In this document: positions 33,457-41,790 of the stretch, piece by piece | How positions within the stretch are numbered: the first letter of the stretch is position 1 | How the letters are laid out: each line of letters opens with the position of its first letter | Source of the DNA: Runella limosa DSM 17973 | Lineage (GTDB): Bacteria; Bacteroidota; Bacteroidia; Cytophagales; Spirosomataceae | Length of the DNA stretch: 64,000 nt | Assembly (NCBI RefSeq): GCF_000482465.1 | Contig: NZ_KI519426.1 | Coordinates: 124,001 to 188,000, forward strand | Reading direction: 5' to 3' | The notes under the pieces: model-generated | What the model was told of the DNA's origin: nothing | The model's input: the letters and a program-made list of their open reading frames with translations, nothing else | Database searches by the model: none | Position numbers and translations under genes: made by a program

Positions 33457-34920
33457 TTAGCTGATAATGTCGCGCACTACTCTGCCTGCCACGTCGGTGA
33501 GGCGGTAGCGGCGACCCAGATGTTTGAAGGTCAGTTGTTCGTGATTAAGACCAAGAAGGTGCAGTACCGTGGCGTGAAAATCGTGTACGTGAACGGGGTT
33601 ACGGCTAATGTTGTATCCCAGCTCGTCGGTTTCACCATAAACGGTGCCAGGCTTGATGCCACCTCCTGCCATCCAAATACTAAAGCAACGAGGGTGGTGG
33701 TCGCGGCCATAATTGTCAGCCGTCAGTTTGCCTTGGCTGTAGCTTGTGCGGCCAAACTCTCCACCCCAAATGACAAGGGTTTCGTCGAGCAAACCCCGCT
33801 GCTTGAGGTCGGTTACCAAAGCCGCGGAGGCTTGGTCCACGTCTTTGGCTTGGCTGGTTATTTCAAAAGGAAGGTTACCGTGCTGGTCCCAACCTTGGTG
33901 GTACAATTGCACAAAACGAACGCCGTTTTCGGACAATTTTCTGGCTAACAAGCAATTGGCCGCATACGTACCTGGAACCAAGCAATCGGGGCCGTAGAGT
34001 TTGACCACATCGTCGGGTTCTTTGGATACGTCCATTACTTCGGGCACGGCCGTTTGCATCCGATAGGCCATTTCGTATTGTTTGATTTTGGCGGTGATTT
34101 CGGGGTCGCCAAACTCCTTGTAAGACAGGTCGTTGAGTGATGCTAAATTGTCTAACATATCCCGACGTTCTTCGCGGTTCATGCCTTCAGGGTCGCGCAA
34201 GTACAAAACGGGGTCTTCACCTTTACTAAATTGAACTCCTTGGTGAATAGAATCCAAAAAGCCGTTGGTCCAAAGTTTGGAATAGACCCCTTGTCCGTTG
34301 CCAATTCCGCGTGAGAGCAACACCGCAAAATCGGGTAAATTTTTGTTTTCGTTGCCCAATCCATAACTCAACCAAGCCCCCATACTCGGGCGATTTCCTT
34401 GCTGCGAGCCTGTTTGCAAAAAGGTCAGCGCAGGGTCGTGGTTGATGGCTTCGGTGTACATCGAACGCACGATACAAAGGTCATCGACGATTTTGGAAGT
34501 ATAGGGCAATAAGTCACTTATCCACGCGCCCGATTGGCCGTATTGTTTAAAGTTGGTGAATGAGCCTGCCAACGGAAACGATGCTTGGTTGGCCGTCATA
34601 CCCGTCAGTCGCTGCATACCTCGTACCGAAGGCGGTAATTCCTGTCCCACCATTTCGCGGAGTTTGGGCTTGTAATCAAACGTTTCCATTTGGGAAGGAG
34701 CTCCGTTCTGAAACAAATAAATGACCCGCTTGGCTTTGGGGGCAAAGTGAGGAATGCCTGGAACAAAATTTGCCCCGTCTTGGTCGCCGCCGTTCAATAA
34801 ATTAGGAATCATCAACGAACCTAGCGCCACGCTTCCTAGCCCCAAACTCATGGTGGACAAAAAGCGGCGGCGATTGAAGGTCAGGCCATGTTCAAGGATT
34901 TGTTTATCAATTTTGCTCAT
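33457..34920 (-). CDS. DUF1501 protein with Tat signal (first of two)
   Basis: From the ATG at 34920 the protein has 487 residues; a TTG nine bases further upstream is less likely. Residues 16-21 (NRRRFL) form a twin-arginine motif followed by a hydrophobic stretch, so it is exported folded. The body has the DUF1501 (sulfatase/alkaline-phosphatase-like fold) pattern: RVIYLFQNGAPSQMETFDYKP, GSQQGNRPSMGAWLSYGLG, YHQGWDQHGNLP and VIWGGEFGRTSYSQG. The biochemical role of DUF1501 is unknown, but it regularly accompanies DUF1549/DUF1553 proteins. It lies downstream of the 775-residue partner, with a dispersed repeat between. Confidence 0.85.
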   Translation of the reverse strand: MSKIDKQILEHGLTFNRRRFLSTMSLGLGSVALGSLMIPNLLNGGDQDGANFVPGIPHFAPKAKRVIYLFQNGAPSQMETFDYKPKLREMVGQELPPSVRGMQRLTGMTANQASFPLAGSFTNFKQYGQSGAWISDLLPYTSKIVDDLCIVRSMYTEAINHDPALTFLQTGSQQGNRPSMGAWLSYGLGNENKNLPDFAVLLSRGIGNGQGVYSKLWTNGFLDSIHQGVQFSKGEDPVLYLRDPEGMNREERRDMLDNLASLNDLSYKEFGDPEITAKIKQYEMAYRMQTAVPEVMDVSKEPDDVVKLYGPDCLVPGTYAANCLLARKLSENGVRFVQLYHQGWDQHGNLPFEITSQAKDVDQASAALVTDLKQRGLLDETLVIWGGEFGRTSYSQGKLTADNYGRDHHPRCFSIWMAGGGIKPGTVYGETDELGYNISRNPVHVHDFHATVLHLLGLNHEQLTFKHLGRRYRLTDVAGRVVRDIIS

Positions 34921-34968
34921 GAATCTCAAAGAATAAGTTCAAACAGGTTACTTTATTCGCTTTTTTTA

Positions 34969-35000
34969 CCCGCAGAAAGCGCTGATTTAAAACCGCAGAT
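34969..35000. repeat. Dispersed intergenic repeat (CCGCAGA type)
   Basis: The stretch beginning CCCGCAGAAAGCGCTGATT and followed by ACCGCAGATTGA resembles the repeat at 17755-17853. It sits in the 153-base gap between two minus-strand genes of the cytochrome/DUF1501 run. No gene is visible there. Confidence 0.45.
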
Positions 35001-35073
35001 TGACTCAGAAGACTGATTTTGTGCATTTCTGTGTGTATTTCATCTGTGTCGTTCTGTGAGCCAAAAATGATAT

Positions 35074-37401
35074 TTACGTCTTCATCAATGTTTCTTCCAA
35101 ATTGTAAATGGTATTCACAATCCGCATCAATGCCGCCAATTGCACTTTGTCCATCTGTACAGGAATAGGATATTCGCCGACGGCAAGCGCCTTTTCTGCC
35201 CGTGTTGGGTTGAGTTTTTTAAGCTCTTTTTGGTAATAACTTTCCAAAATTTCGACTTCCTTGTCCGTAGGTTTGCGGCACACGATGAGGCGGAAAGCCT
35301 TGGTGATTTTCTCTTTGGTGACCGATTTTTCTTCCAAAAGTTTGGCGGCCAATACCCGTGAAGCTTCCAACACCGTGGGGTCGTTGAGCATGATGAGGGC
35401 TTGAAGCGGCGTGTTGGTTCTCAATCGCTTCACTTCGCACATGTCGCGGGTACTGGCATCAAAAATGGTTAGCATCGGAGGAGGAACAGTGCGTTTTATC
35501 AAGGTGTACATACCTCTACGATAAAGCTGATTGCCATGGTCTTGCACATACATCGACAGCAGCCCACGGCCCGACGTCGCTCCTTCCCACAGCCCAGGCG
35601 GCTGGTAAGGTTTCACGCTCGGTCCACCGATGGTGCGAACCAACAAACCGCTGCTAGATAAAACAACGTCCCGCACAAACTCGGCATGAATCCGATAGCG
35701 GGGTGCGCGCGCAAGATAAATATTGTCGGGGTCTGCGGCCAATTTTTCAGGAGAAACCACGGCCGATTGGCGATAGGTAGCCGACATGACGATCTGTTTG
35801 ACGAGGCGTTTGATGTTCCAATTATGTTCCATCAAATCCACCGCCAACCAATCGAGTAGGGCAGGGTTGGAGGGCAGTTCGCCCTGCATTCCAAAATCCC
35901 CCGTTGTTTTTACGATACCTTTTCCAAAAAACTCTTGCCAGATTTGGTTGACAAACACCCGAGCCGTCAGTGGATTCTTTTTATCGAATAGCCATTTGGC
36001 TAACCCAAGGCGGTTTTTGGGGTAATTTTTGTTAAAAGGCAAAATGATATTGGGCGCATTTGGCTCTACCACGTCGCCTGGGGCATCGTAGGATCCCCGC
36101 CGCAAAATGTGGGTTTTTCGTACCGTGTCCAAGTCCGTCATTACCGATACAATCAGCCCGTTGGTATCGGGTTTGTTAATAAATTTCAGGATGCTTTTAA
36201 CGTCTTGATTGCTGATTTGCATCAATGGTTTTTTGGCGTAAGTTTCGGGACCTCCAATCACCGATTCGATACCCACCTCGTTGACGTTATTAAAAAAGGC
36301 AAACAACTGGTAATAATCTTTTTGGGAAAAAGGGTCGTACTTATGGTCGTGGCAATGGGCGCATTCCATCGTAAGTCCTAAAAATGCTTTCCCAAACAAA
36401 TCATTTCGATCGGTGACGTAGCTAATCCGATATTCTTCAGGAATCACCCCGCCTTCTTCCGTGATTTTGTGGTTGCGGTTAAAACCCGTTGCCAGTAAAT
36501 GCTCTTTGTTTTCAGGGTCGTTGGCGGAACTTGGGAGAAAATCACCCGCGAGCTGCCACGTGACAAACTGGTCGTAAGGCATGTTTTTATTCAGCGCATG
36601 AATCACCCAGTCACGCCAAGGCCATTGGGTGCGGTAGCCGTCGTCTTGGTAGCCGTGCGAATCGGCGTAGCGGGCTAAATCGAGCCAATAAATGGCCATT
36701 TTTTCGCCGTAAGAAGGGTTTTTTAACAACTCGTCCACCACTTTTTCGTAGGCGTTGGGACTGTTGTCGGCTAAGAAACCCTCCATCATTTTTAGGGTAG
36801 GAGGAAGGCCCACTAAATCAAGACTAACGCGTTTCAACAAGCGTTCCTTGTCGGCTTCGTCGTTGGGTGTCAGCCCTTTTTGTTCTTGTTTTTGGAGAAC
36901 AAAGTAATCAATTTCGTTTTTGACCCATTTTTCATTGTCCACCTCGGGGAGTACGGCTTTTTTGGGAGCCACAAACGCCCAGTGTTTTTCGTACTTAGCG
37001 CCTTGTTCAATCCAGCGTTCGATGAGAGAAACTTCGCGAGGACTGAGTGTCAAATTTGACTCCTTCGGCGGCATCATCTTGGCAGTATCTTTGGTGGTAA
37101 TCCGCAAAAATACTTCTGACTTATTGGGCTTTCCTGCCACAAGTGCGTGGGCCGATGGGTTTTCCTTCAACGCGGCAAAAGCACTTACGGGATCGTCCAG
37201 ACGAAGTCCTGCTTGGCGTTTGTTGGCGTCGGGGCCGTGGCAGGCCAAACACTTGTCGGAGAGAATAGGCCGAATGTCAAAGTTGTAGCTTATCTCATCG
37301 GGTAGTTCTTCCTCAGTGGGAGTCGAACTACCCTTGCAGGCTTGCAGGTACGTAAGCATACCAGCCACCACGAAGGTCAAGAAAAACGTTTCTTTTTTCA
37401 T
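35074..37401 (-). CDS. Planctomycete-type cytochrome c/DUF1549/DUF1553 lipoprotein
   Basis: From the ATG at 37401 the protein has 775 residues. A lipoprotein signal ends at Cys22 (TYLQAC). A haem-binding CLACH (51-55) lies in the planctomycete-type cytochrome domain that ends with SLIERWIEQGAKYEKHW. DUF1549 (about 145-370) contains YWLDLARYADSHGYQDDG and a second CxxCH in MECAHCHDHKYDPF. DUF1553 (about 450-710) contains NPLTARVFVNQIWQEFFGKG and LRTNTPLQALIMLNDP. An alternative ATG at 37413 overlaps the upstream stop as TAATG, indicating translational coupling. It is probably an exported c-type haem protein of unknown substrate. Confidence 0.85.
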   Translation of the reverse strand: MKKETFFLTFVVAGMLTYLQACKGSSTPTEEELPDEISYNFDIRPILSDKCLACHGPDANKRQAGLRLDDPVSAFAALKENPSAHALVAGKPNKSEVFLRITTKDTAKMMPPKESNLTLSPREVSLIERWIEQGAKYEKHWAFVAPKKAVLPEVDNEKWVKNEIDYFVLQKQEQKGLTPNDEADKERLLKRVSLDLVGLPPTLKMMEGFLADNSPNAYEKVVDELLKNPSYGEKMAIYWLDLARYADSHGYQDDGYRTQWPWRDWVIHALNKNMPYDQFVTWQLAGDFLPSSANDPENKEHLLATGFNRNHKITEEGGVIPEEYRISYVTDRNDLFGKAFLGLTMECAHCHDHKYDPFSQKDYYQLFAFFNNVNEVGIESVIGGPETYAKKPLMQISNQDVKSILKFINKPDTNGLIVSVMTDLDTVRKTHILRRGSYDAPGDVVEPNAPNIILPFNKNYPKNRLGLAKWLFDKKNPLTARVFVNQIWQEFFGKGIVKTTGDFGMQGELPSNPALLDWLAVDLMEHNWNIKRLVKQIVMSATYRQSAVVSPEKLAADPDNIYLARAPRYRIHAEFVRDVVLSSSGLLVRTIGGPSVKPYQPPGLWEGATSGRGLLSMYVQDHGNQLYRRGMYTLIKRTVPPPMLTIFDASTRDMCEVKRLRTNTPLQALIMLNDPTVLEASRVLAAKLLEEKSVTKEKITKAFRLIVCRKPTDKEVEILESYYQKELKKLNPTRAEKALAVGEYPIPVQMDKVQLAALMRIVNTIYNLEETLMKT

Positions 37402-37412
37402 ACGGAAACACA

Positions 37413-38843
37413 TTACGCAAACAAATCCATTACAGCTTTTCCTTTTCCGTCGGGGGTAGTGTAGAACGGACGCTTTTCAATTTCGTATTGAGTATCAGGA
37501 GAAATACCAAGTGCGTGGTAAATCGTTTGGTGGAGACCGTCAATTTTGATAGGATTTTCAATGGTTTTGCAAGGGCGCTCATCGGCGGTTTTTCCGTAGG
37601 CAAACCCGCGTTTGATTCCTCCTCCAAACATCAACACCGAGCAGCCGTCCGTAAAGTGGCGGTGCATTCCGTAGAACTTCATATCCGACAAAATCTCGGG
37701 TTGATTGACCTGCTCTTGCACCTTCGCATCGGGGCGGCCTTCCACCATCATGTCGCGGCTAAATTCGCTGGCCAAAATGATGAGCGTACGGTCGAGGTGA
37801 CCCGATTTGTCGAGGTCTGTAATCAACTGTGCGATAGGGCCATCAATCATCTTTTTCATATCCACCAAACGCGTATGGCCATTTTCGTGGGTATCCCAGC
37901 CAAAAAACGGCTCGTACTCAGTTGTCACGCTGATGAAGCGAGCGCCTTGCTCGGTTAATCGGCGCGCCAACAAGCAACCCAATCCAAACCGCCCAGTGTT
38001 GTAAATGTCAAAGCTTTCTTTGGGTTCTGTGCTGAGATTGAAGGCTTTGGACTCAGGCGAATTGAGCAACATATAAGCCTGTTCCATCGACCGACGAAGC
38101 GATTCTTTTTGGTAGTCGCTGCCAAATTCGCCAAAAGCGCTGTTGCTAATAAGGTCGTTGTACAACTGATTCCGACGCTCAAAACGTTTGGCATCCATCC
38201 CGACGGGCGGACGAACACTTTCTAACCCTTGGCTGGGGTCAGGAATAAAGAATGGCCCGTATTCGTTGCCCAAAAATCCTGCGGTATGAAATGCCTTTAA
38301 CTCTTCGGCTTCACCTACGGTAAAACGTTGACCAATGTCAATAAAGGCAGGAATGACGGGGTTTTTGGGGCCTAGTTCTTTGGCAATCCAAGCCCCAATG
38401 TGCGGTGCTGCCACCGTTTGTGGGGGTTCGTAACAGGTGTGCCAGTTGTATTGGTGACGAGAGTGCAAGATATGCCCCAAGTCGGCCGCGACGTACGACC
38501 TAATCAGGGTGCCTTTGTCCATCACTTTACCAATAGATTGCAACCCTTCCGAAAAATGAATGCCGTCGAGTACTGTTGGGTGTGATTTAAAAGTACTCAA
38601 CACCCGATTGCCCTCCATACCTTTTTCAAAAGGAGTATATCTTTTGGGGTCAAAAGTCTCGGTATGCGCCATTCCGCCCGCCATCCACAGTAGAATGACG
38701 GTATCGGCAGTGCCGTTGGTTTGGCCTATTTTCTTGGTACAGCCCGATAATAAACTAGGGAGGGGCGCGCTTGCGGCCATGGCTGCTAAGGTCGCGGCAC
38801 TTGTTTTTTGGAGAAACTCCCTTCTATTCCATCTATTTGTCAT
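37413..38843 (-). CDS. DUF1501 protein with Tat signal (second of two)
   Basis: The protein has 476 residues. NRREFL at 6-11 is a twin-arginine motif and SLLSGC (Cys35) is a lipobox-like site, so it may be a Tat lipoprotein. DUF1501 landmarks are VILLWMAGGMAHTETFDPK, HIGAWIAKELG, TEYEPFFGWDTHENGHT and IILASEFSRDM. Its stop codon overlaps the ATG of the following 775-residue haem protein gene, so the two form a coupled pair. It is only distantly similar to the other DUF1501 protein at 33457, so this is probably an old duplication or a different subfamily. Confidence 0.85.
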   Translation of the reverse strand: MTNRWNRREFLQKTSAATLAAMAASAPLPSLLSGCTKKIGQTNGTADTVILLWMAGGMAHTETFDPKRYTPFEKGMEGNRVLSTFKSHPTVLDGIHFSEGLQSIGKVMDKGTLIRSYVAADLGHILHSRHQYNWHTCYEPPQTVAAPHIGAWIAKELGPKNPVIPAFIDIGQRFTVGEAEELKAFHTAGFLGNEYGPFFIPDPSQGLESVRPPVGMDAKRFERRNQLYNDLISNSAFGEFGSDYQKESLRRSMEQAYMLLNSPESKAFNLSTEPKESFDIYNTGRFGLGCLLARRLTEQGARFISVTTEYEPFFGWDTHENGHTRLVDMKKMIDGPIAQLITDLDKSGHLDRTLIILASEFSRDMMVEGRPDAKVQEQVNQPEILSDMKFYGMHRHFTDGCSVLMFGGGIKRGFAYGKTADERPCKTIENPIKIDGLHQTIYHALGISPDTQYEIEKRPFYTTPDGKGKAVMDLFA

Positions 38844-38939
38844 TTTCTGTTTCCTGTTTTGAATTTTCGGTTCTTTGTCACCCCGACGAAAGGAGGGGGC
38901 TGTTTCCTGTCTTACCGACCAAGGACGGGGCTCTATCCA
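38844..38939. repeat. Dispersed repeat block related to 14915-15081
   Basis: The gap contains TTTCCTGTTTTG-type tracts followed by GTCACCCCGACGAAAGGAGG and a further CTTACCGACCAAGGACGGGG copy. The same two components in the same order occur at 14915-15081. No gene is visible. Confidence 0.65.
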
Positions 38940-41297
38940 TCAATAAATTAACTGAAATTCAGGATGTAAAGCAATGGCCCAGACCAAATCTTGAATCCCT
39001 TCTACGCTCGGTTTTGTACCAACGATTTTTTGCGCGACGCTCAACTCCTTGGGCTGAGGTTCTCGGCCCAGTGATTTTCGATATAATTCTTTTACCAACA
39101 AATCAGAAGTTGGGTACTTTGCCTGCCATTTTATCGCACCATTTTTGAGGGTGGAGTTAAATTTGGTACCGTTGGTCAATTCCAATGCTTGCAGCAAATT
39201 GGCTTGCGAATTTCGGCTGGTACTTACAGTTTCGCGGTTGGGGCGACCTAAAGCCGTCATAAAAGGATCGTTGATTACCAACGAAGCCCGGGGGAAAGGT
39301 ATCTCCGATTTAATGGTTTCGGGTAAGCGTTTTAACGCCATTACCGAATCGGCATACATTGGATTAAAAGCTACGCTGATGGCATCCGCAAACTGTTCGG
39401 CACTCATCCGACGACGAACCATCCCCTGAAAAACAAAATCGTTTGACGTAAGCAAACCTGCATCTTTTATTCCAATGGAAGGGAGTTGGTAGGTTTTGGA
39501 GGTCAAGATGTTGTACAAAAGTTTTTTGATGTCGTGGCCATTTTGGTCAAAATCGTAGGCGAGATAGTCCAATAAATCTTGACTCCAAGGAGCGTTATCC
39601 ATCATATCAACGGGCTCCACAATACCACGACCCATCAACTGTGCCCACACCCGATTGACCAACGTACGGTACAAACGGCCGTCTTTGGGTTGTACCAAAA
39701 AGTCGGCAAGTTCTTTCAAACGCTCCGCCGTAACGGGTGATTCTTTGATTTCGCCTAGCTCTTTGAACAACAACCGACGCCCTGCCATTTTGCCCGTAGG
39801 CTTGTCGCAACGGTGGATTTCGAGGGTAGAATCGGCAAAAATATTGGCAAAAGCGTAGGCATCTTCCAGTTTCCAGTCGCTAATAAAGCTGTCGTGGCAG
39901 GAGGCGCATTTGAGGTTAAGTCCCAAAAACACCTGAGCTACGTTTTGGGCTGCTTGCATTTCGGTTCGCTGGCTTGCGTTAATTGTTCCGCGCCATTTGA
40001 TTCCTTTGATAAATCCTTCCGATTCTTTGGTTGGGCTGATGAGTTCTTTGACAAACTGATTATAAGGTTTATTGCTTTTTAGCGAAGCATACAGCCATTT
40101 GGTTATATCAAAACGCCCACCTGTGATGTACCCCGTTCCTGAATAATCGTTGCGAAGGGCATCGTTCCAAAACGTCAGCCAATGTTGGGCATAATCTTCA
40201 TTTCGGTTGAGCAAAGACGTAACCAAAAGCTCACGTTTGTTAGGGCGAGCGTCGGTTTCAAAGGTTTTAATGGCTTCGGGCGTGGGTAGCAAACCTACCA
40301 CATCCAAATATACCCGACGAATATAAGTGCGGTCATCAACGACACCTTTCCACGTAATTTTATTTTGTTGAAAATACGCATTCACAAAGCGGTCGATGGG
40401 TTGCGTGGCGTCGGCAGTAGCGGGTGGGAGAGCAGGCAAACGAGGAACCAATTCCGCTACGCGATAAATACTTTTTTCGGGGCCGTCGGGCCAAGGGGCA
40501 CCTTGTTTGATCCAAAATTCTAAGGTAGCCACTTCTTTCTCAGAGAGGCGTTTGCCTTTGGTTGGCATGGCTTCTTTATGACCTACAGGAAGCGTAATAC
40601 GGCGAATGATTTCGCTTTTTTCAGGTTTCCCCGCCACGATGATGGGGCCGTGTTCGCCTCCTTTAAAGATAAATTCTTTTTTATCGAGACGAAGCTCTCC
40701 TTTGGTTTTGGCTTCGCCGTGGCAACTGTAGCAATTATGCGCCAAAATCGACCGTACTTCCACGTTGAGTTCGCTCAGTTGCTGTTCGTTCAAGGGTTGA
40801 CCATTGTTGGCGAACGTAAAGTTTGTACCGCCAGAAGGTTTGTTTTCTGAGGACTTATTAAAAGGTAAGACTTCGCTAAGGTAGGTTTCGCCGTGGGTCA
40901 ACAGCGCACCATAATGCCCCGCCACGGTAATACCCAGCACCGTAAAGCCTAAAAGTCCACGGAAAAGCTGTTGTTTTTGGGCACGCAAAGCCCACACTGC
41001 TGCCAGTGACAAAGCCATGGTAGTTAGCCCTGTCCATTGGTGGAGGCTCACAGTGTCGCCGCCGTAGTCTTCAAAATTGATTAAAAATAGCCCAAAAATA
41101 GCGGCCAATACGGCACTACCTGCACCGATCCAGACCAAGGCTTTGATGCCTGCTTGAAGCTCGTTGGATTTGCGCCGCCAATCGAAAAGCTCTAATATAA
41201 AAGCCACGCAGAGTAGGCCGATTGGGAAGTGGACAACCAAGGGGTGTAGTCGTCCTAAAAAAAGCCAAAGCCAGAAGGTTTCTGTTGTTTCTTGCAC
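38940..41297 (-). CDS. DUF2231/planctomycete-type cytochrome c/DUF1549/DUF1553 membrane protein
   Basis: The protein has 785 residues. Four hydrophobic helices in the first 140 residues (HPLVVHFPIGLLCVAFILELF) form a DUF2231-like domain. A haem site C189YSCH193 lies in a planctomycete-type cytochrome domain ending in TLEFWIKQGAPWPDG. DUF1549 (about 295-490) includes RRVYLDVVGLLPTPEAIKTF and a second CASCH in NLKCASCHDSF. DUF1553 (about 520-760) includes YRTLVNRVWAQLMGRGIVEP and LQALELTNGTKF. It is the first gene of the run and combines the membrane domain of the 722-residue protein with the enzyme-like domains of the 775-residue one. Confidence 0.85.
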   Translation of the reverse strand: MQETTETFWLWLFLGRLHPLVVHFPIGLLCVAFILELFDWRRKSNELQAGIKALVWIGAGSAVLAAIFGLFLINFEDYGGDTVSLHQWTGLTTMALSLAAVWALRAQKQQLFRGLLGFTVLGITVAGHYGALLTHGETYLSEVLPFNKSSENKPSGGTNFTFANNGQPLNEQQLSELNVEVRSILAHNCYSCHGEAKTKGELRLDKKEFIFKGGEHGPIIVAGKPEKSEIIRRITLPVGHKEAMPTKGKRLSEKEVATLEFWIKQGAPWPDGPEKSIYRVAELVPRLPALPPATADATQPIDRFVNAYFQQNKITWKGVVDDRTYIRRVYLDVVGLLPTPEAIKTFETDARPNKRELLVTSLLNRNEDYAQHWLTFWNDALRNDYSGTGYITGGRFDITKWLYASLKSNKPYNQFVKELISPTKESEGFIKGIKWRGTINASQRTEMQAAQNVAQVFLGLNLKCASCHDSFISDWKLEDAYAFANIFADSTLEIHRCDKPTGKMAGRRLLFKELGEIKESPVTAERLKELADFLVQPKDGRLYRTLVNRVWAQLMGRGIVEPVDMMDNAPWSQDLLDYLAYDFDQNGHDIKKLLYNILTSKTYQLPSIGIKDAGLLTSNDFVFQGMVRRRMSAEQFADAISVAFNPMYADSVMALKRLPETIKSEIPFPRASLVINDPFMTALGRPNRETVSTSRNSQANLLQALELTNGTKFNSTLKNGAIKWQAKYPTSDLLVKELYRKSLGREPQPKELSVAQKIVGTKPSVEGIQDLVWAIALHPEFQLIY

Positions 41298-41337
41298 GAT
41301 ATTAATTTAGAAAAGAGGGGGGTGGAACCTGAGTACT

Positions 41338-41379
41338 CTCCCCACCAATGAAGGGTTTGCCCAACATACGGTGGGGGAG
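41338..41379. terminator. GC-rich hairpin upstream of the cytochrome gene run
   Basis: CTCCCCACC (41338-41346) pairs with GGTGGGGGAG (41370-41379, one bulged G) around a loop that itself contains GGG-TTTG-CCC. It lies between the SusD-side repeat cluster and the first cytochrome gene and could end read-through from the SusC/SusD locus. Confidence 0.4.
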
Positions 41380-41435
41380 TAATTATGTACTACTTAAAAA
41401 CTCAAAGACTACAAAATTCTAATCACTATGTGTAT

Positions 41436-41772
41436 CAGATTCTCAAAATCTGAAAGACGAGGTTTTGAGAAACCTCTGGTGTGGGTTAATAGTAACCTCC
41501 ACCACGCTGTGTTTTCAGATTCTCAAATCTGAAATATGAGGTTTCTCAAAACCGAATGATGGAGTCGATTTTTTTATCGTTAGCCCCAAGACGAGGTTTT
41601 GAGAAACCTCTGGTGTGGGTTAATAGTAACCTCCACCACGCTGTGTTTTCAGATTCTCAAATCTGAAATATGAGGTTTCTCAAAACCGAATAATGGCGTC
41701 GATTTTTTTTATCGTTAACCCCAAGACGAGGTTTTGAGAAACCTCTGGTGTCGGTTAAGAGTAACCGACACC
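41436..41772. repeat. Tandem 134-135 bp repeat built from covarying hairpins
   Basis: The 493-base gap before the SusD gene holds 2.3 copies of a 134-135 bp unit, with matching hairpins starting at 41459, 41593 and 41728. Each unit has GAGGTTTTGAGAAACCTC, then a GGTGT...TAACC hairpin, CAGATTCTCAAATCTG and GGTTTCTCAAAACC. A further CAGATTCTCAAAATCTG stands at 41436. The GGTGTCGGTTA-AGAG-TAACCGACACC hairpin at 41747-41772 is perfect, while the same element at 41478-41503 has one mismatch and one wobble. No gene is visible in the gap. Confidence 0.85.
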
Positions 41773-41790
41773 ACTAACACGTACTGCTGC

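Noticed and set aside
41436-41772. CRISPR or coding tandem repeat
   Set aside because: The repeat is a 134-135 bp unit with internal hairpins and no continuous reading frame.
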